A stretch of 64,000 nt of DNA from Bacillota bacterium (GCA_029907475.1 JARYLU010000003.1:85527-149526), one strand, 5' to 3'; counted from the stretch's first letter, positions 30,755 to 39,812 are shown. Made by a program: numbers and translations. Notes: a model not told the origin generated them from the sequence alone.

Positions 30755-32665
30755 TTGCCAGTGGAAGCATTTGTGCTCCCGAAAGCAGAGTTAGGCGGCT
30801 TTGTGGCAAAGTTGAAGGCGAATTACGAAGTCTTCGGCCCTGTTGCAAAGGGCACGGAGTTTGTCTTTGGCGCCGTTGCTGCTGCTGAAGATTTGCGCCT
30901 TGATTATGATACCACAATCCTGCCGCCGAAGAAATATTTCCACCGGCCGGTTGAGACTCTTTTTACTTTTAACGGGCCAGTAGAAATTGCCGGAGAAGGA
31001 GAGAAGGTAGCAGGGAAACAGCTTCTTTTTGGAGTTCATCCCTGTGATGTGAATGCGTTGCTCAGCCTGGACAAGGTCTTCCTGAACACCTATCCAGATC
31101 CCTATTACAAGGCCCGCCGCGAAAACACGGTAATCATCGGGGTAAATTGTGTGGCCCCCTGTGAAAACGGTTTCTGTTCCTCCTTCAATACAGGGCCGGC
31201 GATGGATACGGGATTTGATCTTGCCCTGACGGATATCGGCGACAAGTACGTTGTCGAAGTGGGGAGTGCCCAGGGGAAGGATCTGGTTGCAGGATTGGCG
31301 GCTGCCTCCGAGGCGGACCTGGTTGCCAGGAATAAGGCCCTGCGGGCCTGCCAGCAAAAGATTACACGCCAGATTGATGCGGAGAACCTGGGCGAACTCC
31401 TTCATCAAAACGTTGAGCACCCCAAGTGGGAAGAACTGAAGGAAGAATGTCTTGCGTGCGGTACCTGCACCACCGTTTGTCCTACCTGCTTCTGTTTCGG
31501 TGTCAAAGATTACGTGGATCTTTCCCTCAAAGCAGGGGAGCGGCCTCGCACCTGGGATTCCTGTATGTTCTATGAATTTTCCCGGGTTGCGCTGGACCAC
31601 GTTTTCCGGCCTGGCCGGGCGGCGCGGATCAAGCAGCGGATTTTCCACAAACTCACTTACTTTAACCAGCAGTTTGAGGGATCGCCTGGCTGCGTGGGAT
31701 GCGGGCGCTGCGTTTCTACCTGTATTAAGGCAATTGACCCGGTAGAAATTGTGGCCGCGATCCAGGAGAACCCCAACCCGCCGGAGGAAGTCAAGCTTTA
31801 CACGCCACCCGCGAAAAAGGTTACTCCAGAAACGAGCCCCTGGGCTCCACAGAAGGCTGTTATTAAGGCAATCAAGCAGCAGACGAAGGATACTACGACT
31901 TATACCTTCGCTTTTGCGGATCCCAAAGTGCAGGAGGCTTATACCTACGATCCCGGGGTCTTCAACGAGATCAGCATTTTCGGGATCGGAGAGGCACCGA
32001 TCTCGATCAGTTCCTGTGCTGATGTGAAGGATTCATTCGATCATACGATCCGGGCGGTAGGTAATGTTACGAATGCCCTTGCCAAACTCCAGGTCGGAGA
32101 TATTGTCGGGATCAGGGGTCCCTATGGAGTAGGCTGGCCGGTAGAGGAAATGAAAGGGAAGAACGTGCTCCTGGTTGCCGGAGGAATTGGTCTTGCTCCT
32201 TTACGCCCCGTAATCAAGTACATCCAGGCGCGTCGTGACCAGTATGGCGATTTTGAGATCCTTTACGGTGCCAGGACGCCGAACGACATGCTTTTCACCG
32301 GTGAGTTTGAAGAATGGCGGAAGATCCCGAATACCCGGCTCTACCTGACGGTGGACATTGTCCCGCCGGGAGTGGAATGGGGTCATAACATCGGTGTCGT
32401 TACCACACTGTTCGATAAAATGGCCTCCAGACCTGAAAACACCATTATGGTCACCTGCGGTCCTGAGATCATGATGAAGTTCGTGGTACGGGGGCTGCTC
32501 GCGCGGGGCTTCAGTCCGGAGCAGATTTACGTCTCCCTTGAGCGCCGCATGAGCTGCGGAATTAAGAAGTGCGGCAACTGCCAGATCGGTCCGGTCTTTG
32601 TCTGCCAGGATGGCCCCGTGTTTAAGTACGCGGATATCAAAGACCTCCCCGAAGAGATCTTTTAA
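30755..32665 (+). CDS. NiFe hydrogenase fused beta-gamma subunit (HydB-HydG type)
   Basis: 636-residue electron-transfer subunit. Residues 1-340 match the beta subunit of Pyrococcus-type sulfhydrogenase (group 3b), with two 4Fe-4S motifs: CLACGTCTTVCPTC near residue 231 and CVGCGRCVSTCIKA near 312. Residues 355-636 match the gamma subunit: FAD-binding region (GEAPISISS near 410), NAD(P)-binding VLLVAGGIGLAPLRP near 472, and a C-terminal 2Fe-2S site CGIKKCGNCQIGPVFVC near 600. Separate genes in Pyrococcus; here a continuous frame. Passes electrons between NAD(P)H and the NiFe site. TTG start with GGGAGGTG. Confidence 0.9.
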   Translation: MPVEAFVLPKAELGGFVAKLKANYEVFGPVAKGTEFVFGAVAAAEDLRLDYDTTILPPKKYFHRPVETLFTFNGPVEIAGEGEKVAGKQLLFGVHPCDVNALLSLDKVFLNTYPDPYYKARRENTVIIGVNCVAPCENGFCSSFNTGPAMDTGFDLALTDIGDKYVVEVGSAQGKDLVAGLAAASEADLVARNKALRACQQKITRQIDAENLGELLHQNVEHPKWEELKEECLACGTCTTVCPTCFCFGVKDYVDLSLKAGERPRTWDSCMFYEFSRVALDHVFRPGRAARIKQRIFHKLTYFNQQFEGSPGCVGCGRCVSTCIKAIDPVEIVAAIQENPNPPEEVKLYTPPAKKVTPETSPWAPQKAVIKAIKQQTKDTTTYTFAFADPKVQEAYTYDPGVFNEISIFGIGEAPISISSCADVKDSFDHTIRAVGNVTNALAKLQVGDIVGIRGPYGVGWPVEEMKGKNVLLVAGGIGLAPLRPVIKYIQARRDQYGDFEILYGARTPNDMLFTGEFEEWRKIPNTRLYLTVDIVPPGVEWGHNIGVVTTLFDKMASRPENTIMVTCGPEIMMKFVVRGLLARGFSPEQIYVSLERRMSCGIKKCGNCQIGPVFVCQDGPVFKYADIKDLPEEIF

Positions 32666-32678
32666 GGAGGTGTGCTAG

Positions 32679-33446
32679 GTGGCAAAACCGAAAATTGCAG
32701 TTTTCAAGTTCAGTTCTTGTGCAGGATGCCAGCTTTCCATCCTCAACATTGAGGACCACCTGCTGGATGTCTTAGGGGCCGTTGATGTTGCTTATTTTGT
32801 CATGGCAAAGCGGGAAAACCACGAAGGACCGTATGACATCGGATTTGTAGAAGGTGCCGTAACTTCTCCCAAGGAACTGCTGGAGTTGAAGAAAATCCGC
32901 GAAGAGTGCAAGATCCTCGTAGCGATGGGAGCATGTGCCTGCACCGGTGGACTCCCCTCCATCAAGAACTTTGCCGGGACCCAGAGGGAGATGGAAGAAA
33001 AGGTTTATACCGAGCTTTGGGATCTCAAGTCCATTCCTGCCTACGGTATTGACCATTACGTCAAGGTAGATGCCTACCTGCGGGGTTGCGCCGTTGACGT
33101 AGGGGAAATGGTAGAACTGATCAAGAGCGCCCTGCTGGGTGTCAACCCGCACTTCCGGCCCCACAGTGTGTGCAATGAGTGCAAGCTGAAGGAAAATGTC
33201 TGTCTCCTCGTAAACAAGGGGAAACCGTGTATGGGTTCCGTTACCGCAGCGGGCTGCGGTGCCCTTTGCCCCAGCTTAAACCGGCCGTGTGAAGGCTGCC
33301 GGGGGCCAGCTAACGATGCCAACGCGGCCTCCCTGGCGCAGACGTTCGCCGTTGATCTCGGCTTGAGCCGGGATGACGTGAGACGGAAGTTCCTCAAGTA
33401 CGCGGGGAACACGCCAGAGTTTAAAAAAGGAGCTGAGGCTGTATGA
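32679..33446 (+). CDS. NiFe hydrogenase delta (small) subunit
   Basis: 255-residue electron-transfer small subunit, HydD type, related to the 20-kDa subunit of complex I. KFSSCAGCQLSILN (residues 8-21) and GACACTGGLPS bind the proximal 4Fe-4S cluster; more cysteines near residues 165-205 (CNECKLKENVC, CGALCPSLNRPCEGC) should hold further clusters. No Tat signal, so cytoplasmic. GTG start after a strong AAGGAGG. Overlaps the alpha gene by four bases. Confidence 0.92.
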   Translation: MAKPKIAVFKFSSCAGCQLSILNIEDHLLDVLGAVDVAYFVMAKRENHEGPYDIGFVEGAVTSPKELLELKKIREECKILVAMGACACTGGLPSIKNFAGTQREMEEKVYTELWDLKSIPAYGIDHYVKVDAYLRGCAVDVGEMVELIKSALLGVNPHFRPHSVCNECKLKENVCLLVNKGKPCMGSVTAAGCGALCPSLNRPCEGCRGPANDANAASLAQTFAVDLGLSRDDVRRKFLKYAGNTPEFKKGAEAV

Positions 33447-34756
33447 GCGACAGGAGAATTTTTGTTGATTACATTGCTCGGACCGAAGGAGACGGGGCGA
33501 TTGATATCATCGTCGGCCCGAACGGTGAATTAAAGAAGGCCCGCTGGGAGGTCTGGGAGCCGCCGAGATTTTTCGAGGCCTTCCTGGTAGGCCGGAAAGC
33601 TGAAGAGGTTCCCGAGATCGTCCAGCGGATCTGCGGTATTTGCCCGCATGCGCACCACATTGCGGCGGTCCGGGCTGTGGAGCGGGCGATGGGTGTCAAG
33701 GTCAGCGAGCAGACGGTTTTGCTCCGGGAGTTGGTGCACTACAGCGACTGGATCATGAGCCACGCCCTGCACGTGTTCTGCCTGGCGGCACCCGACTTTC
33801 TGGGATACGAAAGTGTCATTGCCATGGCAGGCAATTCCGACCTGCTCCCGATTGTGGGGAAGGCCCTGCAACTGAAGCGTTTGGGAAATGATATGATCGT
33901 GGTCACCACCGGGCATGAGATCCAGAACAGGACCTCGGTTGTGGGCGGTTTTACAGCGGTTCCCGAAGGCTCCGAGCTCCGGAAGCTGAAAGAGCGCCTG
34001 AAAGCCGCCAAGGAGTTTGGCTTTGAAACCGTAAAACTTGCCGCGAAGCTTGCGTCCCAACCGCCGTATCCGGATCTTGTACGGAAGTGCGAGCACGTCG
34101 CGCTGCACGATGACAAGAAGTATGCCATTAACGACGGGCGGCTTGTTTCAACAGAAGGCCTCAATGTTCCCGACTGGGAGTACCCGATCTGGATCATCGA
34201 GAAACACGTCCCCAGTTGCAACTGCAAGCACGCCATTATCAAGGACCGCGACTCCTTCCTGGTTGGGCCTCTCGCCCGCGTGAACAACAACTTCGATCAA
34301 CTTTCGCCCGACGCCAAGGCCGCCGCCAGAGAAGTTGGTTTCGTGGCACCGGACTTCAACCCGTTCATGAGCATCGTGGCGCGCGCCATCGAAATCGTAC
34401 ACTCAATTGATGCTTCAATGCAACTGATTAATGAACTGGACGATCCCAAGTTTGAAGAGCCGACCTTTGAATACAAGGCAGGCGAATCCTATGCGGTTAC
34501 CGAGGCGGCGCGCGGGATCTGCTGCCACGGCGGGCGCATCGACAAGGACGGGGTTGTCCAGAAGTGGGACATCGTGGCGCCGACTGCCCGGAACGTCTAC
34601 AACCTGGAAAAGGACTTCGAAGAATTTGTGCCCAAGCTCCTTCACCTTTCCGATGAAGAACTGACCCTCAAGTGCGAAATGATGGTGCGCAACTACGACC
34701 CGTGCCAGTCCTGTGCAACTCACTCCATTAAGGTCAAGATCCGCCGGGAGAGGTAA
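33443..34756 (+). CDS. NiFe hydrogenase alpha (large, catalytic) subunit
   Basis: 437-residue large subunit. NiFe ligands are C64 and C67 in RICGICPHAHH and C421 and C424 in DPCQSCATH. The last ten residues, SIKVKIRRER after H427, form the C-terminal peptide that the maturation protease removes after nickel insertion. All four ligands are cysteine codons, so it is not a selenoenzyme. With the fused beta-gamma and delta subunits it makes a cytoplasmic, reversible NAD(P)-linked group 3b-like hydrogenase, able to recycle H2 or reductant; sulfur reduction is possible but not shown. Confidence 0.94.
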   Translation: MSDRRIFVDYIARTEGDGAIDIIVGPNGELKKARWEVWEPPRFFEAFLVGRKAEEVPEIVQRICGICPHAHHIAAVRAVERAMGVKVSEQTVLLRELVHYSDWIMSHALHVFCLAAPDFLGYESVIAMAGNSDLLPIVGKALQLKRLGNDMIVVTTGHEIQNRTSVVGGFTAVPEGSELRKLKERLKAAKEFGFETVKLAAKLASQPPYPDLVRKCEHVALHDDKKYAINDGRLVSTEGLNVPDWEYPIWIIEKHVPSCNCKHAIIKDRDSFLVGPLARVNNNFDQLSPDAKAAAREVGFVAPDFNPFMSIVARAIEIVHSIDASMQLINELDDPKFEEPTFEYKAGESYAVTEAARGICCHGGRIDKDGVVQKWDIVAPTARNVYNLEKDFEEFVPKLLHLSDEELTLKCEMMVRNYDPCQSCATHSIKVKIRRER

Positions 34757-35221
34757 ATGCATCCTGGTATTCTTGTCATTGGTTGCGGCAACCGGTACGC
34801 TTCAGACGATGCGGTGGGTTTGCATGTAGCCCGGAGTTTAAAAGAGTGCCAGCTTCCAGGTGAGGTAAGGGTGATTGAGGCCGGGACGCCCGGCCTCAAT
34901 CTTCTTGATCTCTGGGAGGGGGCAGACCGGGTGCTCATCGTGGATGCGGTCAGGAGCGGGGCGCCGCCGGGTACCGTTCACTGCTTCGACGCCTCCCTTC
35001 TCCCCCCGCGGGAAGTGATGCCTGTTTCTTCCCACGGGATTAACGTTATCGATGCCGTGGAACTGGGGAGGATCCTGGGAAGACTCCCCGCCACTTTGCT
35101 GATCGTGGGGGTCGAAATTTTAACACAGGAACCCTTCCGGGAAGGGCTTTCTGCTGCTGTCGCGGCTGCGGTGCCGCGCGCCCGGGACCGCGTCCTGGCA
35201 GAAATCGCGCAAATGCTCTAA
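34757..35221 (+). CDS. Hydrogenase maturation endopeptidase (HyaD/HycI family)
   Basis: 154-residue nickel-dependent protease that trims the large-subunit C-terminus. Typical features: LVIGCGNRYASDDAVGLHVA at the N-terminus with the first metal-binding Asp, VIEAGTPGLNLLDL, and SSHGINVIDAVELG carrying the metal His. Starts at the base after the alpha-subunit stop, so translation is coupled to its substrate. Confidence 0.92.
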   Translation: MHPGILVIGCGNRYASDDAVGLHVARSLKECQLPGEVRVIEAGTPGLNLLDLWEGADRVLIVDAVRSGAPPGTVHCFDASLLPPREVMPVSSHGINVIDAVELGRILGRLPATLLIVGVEILTQEPFREGLSAAVAAAVPRARDRVLAEIAQML

Positions 35222-35293
35222 CAGGGGTTGAGAATCCAGGCGGTTTCGCTTAAAATGATGGTGGTTTGTGAAGATCTCGAAGGGAGGAAGCAG

Positions 35294-35635
35294 ATGCACG
35301 AACTTTCGTTAATGGAAAACGTAGTCCAGATCCTGCGTACCAACGCAGCAGAAAACGGAATTAAAAAGATTACGCGGATCCAGCTTGTTGTCGGTAAAAT
35401 GACAATGGCAGTCCCTGATGCGCTGCAATTTGCCTTCGAGGTGTTCAAGGAGGAGAAGCTTTTCAAGGACGCGGTGCTTGAAATTAAGGAGGAGCCTGTA
35501 AGGGGAGAGTGTAAAGAATGCCGGCAAACTTTCGAAATCAAAGACTTTGAATTTTTGTGCCCTTTCTGTTCCGGCCCTCAGGTGAAGCTGGTAGGAGGAA
35601 GAGAGCTCTACATTGAATTTTATGAAGGAGACTAG
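35294..35635 (+). CDS. hypA: Hydrogenase nickel-insertion protein HypA
   Basis: 113-residue nickel metallochaperone. H2 in MHELSLMENVV binds Ni; structural zinc is held by C73, C76, C89 and C92 (CKEC and CPFC). It hands nickel to the hydrogenase large subunit with HypB. ATG at 35294 with AGGGAGGAAG; the 72 bases before it, after the protease gene, are non-coding. Confidence 0.95.
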   Translation: MHELSLMENVVQILRTNAAENGIKKITRIQLVVGKMTMAVPDALQFAFEVFKEEKLFKDAVLEIKEEPVRGECKECRQTFEIKDFEFLCPFCSGPQVKLVGGRELYIEFYEGD

Positions 35636-35638
35636 ACC

Positions 35639-36313
35639 ATGGTTAAGGTGAGACTGGCAACCCCAGTTCTGCAGAAAAATGAAGAAGTTGCCCGGGAAAA
35701 CCGGACATTTTTTCAAAAACAAGAGGTTTTTGCCTTAAATCTGATGAGTTCTCCCGGTTCCGGGAAAACCAGTACCCTTGAACGCACCATTGAGCATCTT
35801 GCAGGAAGCCTGAATTTAGGGGTAATCGAGGGAGACATTTATACAACCAGGGACGCGGAGCGGATTGAAAGCCATGGGGTTCCGGTGGTCCAGATTAATA
35901 CGGCCGGCGCCTGTCATCTTGATGCCCGCATGATCAAACCTGCCCTGGAAGATTTTGATTTCGGAAAGCTCGATCTCTTAATTATCGAAAATGTTGGGAA
36001 CCTCGTTTGCCCGGCAGAATTCGATCTGGGTGAAGACGCCCGGGCTGTTGTGTTGAGTGTTACCGAAGGCAACGATAAGCCGATGAAGTACCCTTTAATT
36101 TTCAGGCAGGCTCAAGTCGTATTGATTAACAAGACGGATCTTTTACCTTACACCGACTGCGACCTTGATCTTTTAGAAAAGGACTTAAAATCAATTAATC
36201 CCGACTTAAACCTTTTCCGGATTTCGGCGCGGGAAAACAAGGGGTTTACCCCCTGGATCGCGTGGTTGAGGGAACAGGTAAAAATCAAAAAGTATGCCCG
36301 GGAGAGCCCTTGA
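35639..36313 (+). CDS. hypB: Hydrogenase nickel-incorporation GTPase HypB
   Basis: 224-residue SIMIBI-class GTPase delivering nickel. P-loop SSPGSGKT at residues 37-44, G-switch EGDIYTTRDAERI, LIIENVGNLVCPAEFDLGE, and INKTDLLPY specificity motif. No N-terminal His-rich nickel store or CxxCGC motif, so this is the minimal form. hypC, hypD, hypE and hypF are not in the window and must lie elsewhere. The tRNA promoter overlaps its stop codon. Confidence 0.95.
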   Translation: MVKVRLATPVLQKNEEVARENRTFFQKQEVFALNLMSSPGSGKTSTLERTIEHLAGSLNLGVIEGDIYTTRDAERIESHGVPVVQINTAGACHLDARMIKPALEDFDFGKLDLLIIENVGNLVCPAEFDLGEDARAVVLSVTEGNDKPMKYPLIFRQAQVVLINKTDLLPYTDCDLDLLEKDLKSINPDLNLFRISARENKGFTPWIAWLREQVKIKKYARESP

Positions 36314-36338
36314 CAGGTTTTTTGTTTTCAGGCATAAT
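36310..36338 (+). promoter_or_regulatory. Sigma-A promoter of the tRNA cluster
   Basis: TTGACA, 17-base spacer, CATAAT (five of six bases match the -10 consensus). It overlaps the end of hypB and sits 13 bases before the first tRNA. Confidence 0.85.
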
Positions 36339-36350
36339 TGTTTTAGCCGG

Positions 36351-36426
36351 TGCGGGGTGGAGCAGTGGTCAGCTCGTCGGGCTCATAACCCGAAGGTCGC
36401 TGGTTCGAATCCAGCCCCCGCTACCA
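36351..36426 (+). tRNA. Initiator tRNA-fMet (CAT)
   Basis: 76 bases including an encoded CCA. The first pair is an unpaired U1-U72, and the anticodon stem carries three consecutive G-C pairs (GGG-CTCATAA-CCC), the two marks of bacterial initiator tRNA. Resembles E. coli fMet closely. Confidence 0.95.
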
Positions 36427-36437
36427 AACAAGGTAAA

Positions 36438-36514
36438 GGCGGCGTAGCTCAGCTGGTCAGAGCATGCGGTTCATACCCGCAGTGTCGGGGGTTCGAATCC
36501 CTCCGCCGCTACCA
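36438..36514 (+). tRNA. Elongator tRNA-Met (CAT)
   Basis: 77 bases with encoded CCA; anticodon loop TTCATAC. The acceptor and T arm match elongator tRNA-Met of B. subtilis rather than tRNA-Ile2, though lysidine modification of a CAT anticodon cannot be excluded by sequence alone. Confidence 0.9.
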
Positions 36515-36528
36515 AAAGGATGACGAGG

Positions 36529-36604
36529 GGCCCGTTGGTCAAGTGGTCTAAGACACCGGCCTTTCAAGCCGGTAACAGGGGTTCGAATCCCCTACGGGTC
36601 ACCA
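36529..36604 (+). tRNA. tRNA-Glu (TTC)
   Basis: 76 bases with encoded CCA; anticodon loop CTTTCAA. Closely resembles Bacillus tRNA-Glu. Confidence 0.95.
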
Positions 36605-36612
36605 GAAAATAC

Positions 36613-36638
36613 CCCCACCCGGGAAAGGGTGGGGTTTT
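36613..36638 (+). terminator. Intrinsic terminator after the tRNA cluster
   Basis: Perfect 8-bp stem CCCCACCC / GGGTGGGG with a 6-base loop and a T4 tail, nine bases after tRNA-Glu. Confidence 0.9.
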
Positions 36639-36651
36639 AATTAGGTCATAA

Positions 36652-36718
36652 TTTGTCGGCGTTTTCCTGCCTTTTCATTCAAAAAATCCCTTATTTCTGA
36701 ACTCCTGTGTATTATAAT
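36652..36718 (+). promoter_or_regulatory. Possible spoIIE promoter with Spo0A-box-like site
   Basis: TTTGTCGG at 36652-36659 resembles the Spo0A box (TTTGTCGAA), and TATAAT at 36713-36718 is a clear -10. No good -35 hexamer lies at 17 bases, as in Spo0A-activated promoters. Known regulation of spoIIE supports it; the call is tentative. Confidence 0.4.
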
Positions 36719-36760
36719 AGGTTAAGGTACCAAAATCTAACTGTTGGGAGTTTGGGAAAA

Positions 36761-38374
36761 ATGGGTTTCGGGCAGGTCCGGGTCCGGCAAGCTATGGCCG
36801 GTCTTTTCAGGGAAGCCGGGGAGCGGGCTCTCCTCTGGCAGTACTGCTTGCAATTTATTTTAGGTTTATCTGCCGGCCGCTTCCTGTTGGGTGGCCTCGC
36901 CCCTTTTGCACCCTCTTTTGCGGTTGCTTCGTTTGTTGCTGCAGAAAAGACTGCCTGGGCTGTTTTCGGGGGAATGTTGCTCGGGGTCTTCACGCGGCCG
37001 GAATTCCTGGTACACCCCATGGGAAGTGTCTTTGCCGTCACGGGAGCGGTACTGCTGGCCCGCGGGATGAAAAAAGCTGGCGGGGAAAATTTCTTCGCTG
37101 CGGCAGGAGCAGCAGGGGGAGCCAACCTGCTTGTCAAAAGCTGTTTTTTTCTTTTTCTGAAGCTTCAGGCCAGCGTTTTTTTGGGGATTCTATGCGAATC
37201 TCTTCTGGCCGGGCTCTTTACCATTCCCTTTATTTACGCCTTAAAAGGAGTTCGGGGCCGGCCCGGGGAGATCAGGTTGCTCCTGGGGCTGGCATTAATT
37301 TTATGTGGCTTGGGAGACTTCCGAATCGGCCCAACAGTACTCCGGGAAGTAGGGGCGCGCGGCATTTTGCTGGTCGCGGCATTGGGTTGGGGCGCGGGCT
37401 GGGGCGCGGGCGCCGGTGTCTTGTTGGGGTTGTTGCTGGGCGGGGACCTTTTCCTGCTTCTTCCGAGGACGGGGCTCTACGCCGGCACCGGGTTTTTTTC
37501 CGGGATGCTCAACAGTTTCGGGCGATCTGGGGTGATTCTGGGGTTCTTGCTGGCAAGCCTGCTTTTTGCCTTTTTTTATGGGAATCCAGAACAACTTTCC
37601 GCACACCTTGCGGCAAGCGTCCTGGCAGCTTTAGTGTTTTACCTAGGTTCTCCTTTCCTGATCCGTCTCCTTGGGAGAGAAAGGCGGAAGAGTTTCCCCG
37701 GGCTGCCTCTCCAGGTCGAAATTGGATTTTCCCAGCGCCCCAAACCCACCGAACCCCTTTGCGGCGATAGTTTTAACTTTACCCGCCTGACCCCCAACCG
37801 TCTCTTGCTGACCGTAAGCGATGGGATGGGAACGGGAATCAATGCCGCCCGCGAAAGCAGGACTGTTGTTAAAATGCTGGAACAATTGTTGGGAAACGGG
37901 TCTGATCCAGAAACCGCTGCGGGAATTATTAATACCGCTCTTTTCCTGCGGGGCGGGGAAGAAAGCGGAGCGACGATTGATCTGGCTTTAGTCGATCTTG
38001 AGGCGGGAACTTTAGATTTTTTAAAGGCAGGAGCGCCTCCCAGCTTCCTGAAAAGAGGGGAGAGCGTCGAGGCCATCAGATCTTCCTGCTGGCCCGCAGG
38101 AATTCTTGAGCAGGTTGAAGTCCAATTATTAAGGCGCCAGATTATGCCTGGAGATCTCCTGGTGATGGCAACGGACGGTATTACCGAGGCGGATCAGAAG
38201 GGTGTAACACCTGGCGAATGGCTGTATACTTATTTTAAAGAGTTGGCACTTGACGACGCCCAGGTGATCGCCGACCTGATTTTGAAGCGCGCCCTCCGGA
38301 TTGGCGGGCTTCAGCACAGGGATGACATGACGGTCCTTGTGGTACGCTTTTATCGAGCATCGGAATTGGAGTGA
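36761..38374 (+). CDS. spoIIE: Stage II sporulation protein E, shortened
   Basis: 537-residue membrane PP2C phosphatase that dephosphorylates SpoIIAA to activate sigma-F in the forespore. Residues 25-315 contain about ten transmembrane helices; the PP2C domain starts near residue 335 (CGDSFNF, VSDGMGTGINA, then MATDGITEAD and HRDDMTVLVVR). B. subtilis SpoIIE is 827 residues with a roughly 250-residue central region for oligomerisation and FtsZ interaction; that region is essentially missing here, without a frameshift. ATG at 36761 has GGGAG 10 bases upstream. Confidence 0.93.
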   Translation: MGFGQVRVRQAMAGLFREAGERALLWQYCLQFILGLSAGRFLLGGLAPFAPSFAVASFVAAEKTAWAVFGGMLLGVFTRPEFLVHPMGSVFAVTGAVLLARGMKKAGGENFFAAAGAAGGANLLVKSCFFLFLKLQASVFLGILCESLLAGLFTIPFIYALKGVRGRPGEIRLLLGLALILCGLGDFRIGPTVLREVGARGILLVAALGWGAGWGAGAGVLLGLLLGGDLFLLLPRTGLYAGTGFFSGMLNSFGRSGVILGFLLASLLFAFFYGNPEQLSAHLAASVLAALVFYLGSPFLIRLLGRERRKSFPGLPLQVEIGFSQRPKPTEPLCGDSFNFTRLTPNRLLLTVSDGMGTGINAARESRTVVKMLEQLLGNGSDPETAAGIINTALFLRGGEESGATIDLALVDLEAGTLDFLKAGAPPSFLKRGESVEAIRSSCWPAGILEQVEVQLLRRQIMPGDLLVMATDGITEADQKGVTPGEWLYTYFKELALDDAQVIADLILKRALRIGGLQHRDDMTVLVVRFYRASELE

Positions 38375-38378
38375 AAGG

Positions 38379-39812
38379 ATGCCTGATTTTCGAACATTTC
38401 AAGAAAAGGTAAGGGATTTTATCGAAGAGAACCGGTTGCTCCCGCCGGGGATGGCGGTCGTTGTGGGGGTATCGGGTGGGGCAGATTCCATCGCCCTGCT
38501 CCACGTCCTTAGAGCCCTGGCTCCAGGCTACGGCCTGAGACTTCACGTTGCCCATTTAAACCACCTCCTGCGCCCCGATGCCCGGAAAGAGGCCGCTTTT
38601 GTCCAGAAGCTTGCCCGCAACTGGGGGATTCCCGTTACTGTCGGCTATTACCGGGTTGCACGCCTTGCAGCACTCCGGAAATTGGGAATTGAGGAAGCGG
38701 CGCGCCAGGCGCGCTACCGGTTTCTTTTTCACGTGGCACGCAGGGTTAGCGCGGGGCGGATCGCTCTCGGACATCATGCGGGTGACCGTGTTGAAACAGT
38801 TATCTTCAACATCATGCGCGGCACCGGGCCCGCCGGTTTATCCGGCATCCCGGCCCGGCGCGAGTACATTATTCGCCCCCTGCTGGGGGTCACGAAGGAG
38901 GAAATTGAAGCTTATTGCCGGGATTGCGGTCTGACCTGGCTCACCGATCCCTCCAACCTGGAGACCCTTTATCTCCGGAATAAAATCCGGCACGAGCTTT
39001 TGCCTTATTTGCGGCGCGAATTCAATCCCAACGTCGACCGGGCAATTTTAAGGCTGGCAGATATCATGCAGGAGGAAAACCGCTTTTTGGAGAAATTGAG
39101 TGAGAGTTTGTTGCAAGATTTCGCCCGGCGGGGGAAACTTGGAGAAGTGCAATTTCCTCTCCCGGCCTTCCTGCAACTTCCCCTTGCCCTCCGGCGGCGG
39201 GTGCTCCGGACCGCGGCCCGAACTGCAGTTGGTGGTTTACGCGACATGGGTTACGACCACCTTGAGGATTGTCTGGCCTTTCTTGCGAAGGGACCCATTG
39301 GCGGAGAAATCCATTTGCCTCACGGTATCAGGCTGAGAAAAAGTTACGGTCTTTTTACGATTGGGCAGGTTTCAGAAACGGTTGCCGAATTGAAAGAAGT
39401 TTTAGATAAATTGGAAATACCGGGAAAAACAGAGGTCCCGGCGCTGGGCCTGATTTTCCACGCGCAAATTTGGGCGCGTGACAGGGAGAGCAAAAATGGT
39501 TTTATTTGCTCACGCCCCGGGAGGTACCAGGCTTTCTTTGATTATGATAAAATAAAATTGCCTTTATATGTGCGGACGCGCAGACCGGGGGATCGGATCC
39601 GACTGTTGGGTTTAGGAGGGACGAAAAAAATCAAGAACCTTTATAGCGACCTGAAGATACCCCGGCGTGAGCGGGAGCGTATTCCCCTTGTTGCTTCTGA
39701 TGGCTTGATCTACTGGGTCGTGGGTTACAGGAGAAGTGAAGAAGCGCAGGTAACATCTCAAACCAGGCTCATCCTTGAGCTGCGCGCTTCAAAAGAAATT
39801 GAAGAGAGATAG
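38379..39812 (+). CDS. tilS: tRNA(Ile)-lysidine synthase
   Basis: 477-residue PP-loop ATPase that converts C34 of tRNA-Ile(CAU) to lysidine. P-loop SGGADS at residues 32-37, GHHAGDRVETVIFNIMRG, and the C-terminal TilS domain (RPGDRIRLLGLGGTKKIKNL). Follows spoIIE by four bases. The hpt gene usually found between tilS and ftsH in Firmicutes is absent here. Confidence 0.95.
   Translation: MPDFRTFQEKVRDFIEENRLLPPGMAVVVGVSGGADSIALLHVLRALAPGYGLRLHVAHLNHLLRPDARKEAAFVQKLARNWGIPVTVGYYRVARLAALRKLGIEEAARQARYRFLFHVARRVSAGRIALGHHAGDRVETVIFNIMRGTGPAGLSGIPARREYIIRPLLGVTKEEIEAYCRDCGLTWLTDPSNLETLYLRNKIRHELLPYLRREFNPNVDRAILRLADIMQEENRFLEKLSESLLQDFARRGKLGEVQFPLPAFLQLPLALRRRVLRTAARTAVGGLRDMGYDHLEDCLAFLAKGPIGGEIHLPHGIRLRKSYGLFTIGQVSETVAELKEVLDKLEIPGKTEVPALGLIFHAQIWARDRESKNGFICSRPGRYQAFFDYDKIKLPLYVRTRRPGDRIRLLGLGGTKKIKNLYSDLKIPRRERERIPLVASDGLIYWVVGYRRSEEAQVTSQTRLILELRASKEIEER

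Noticed and set aside
34685..34756. Selenocysteine (UGA) in the hydrogenase active-site motif
   Set aside because: All four ligand codons are cysteine; TGA occurs only as stop codons, and no SECIS-like need exists.
36438..36514. tRNA-Ile2 (lysidine-modified CAT) instead of tRNA-Met
   Set aside because: The acceptor stem and T arm match elongator tRNA-Met of Bacillus closely, although tilS lies just downstream.
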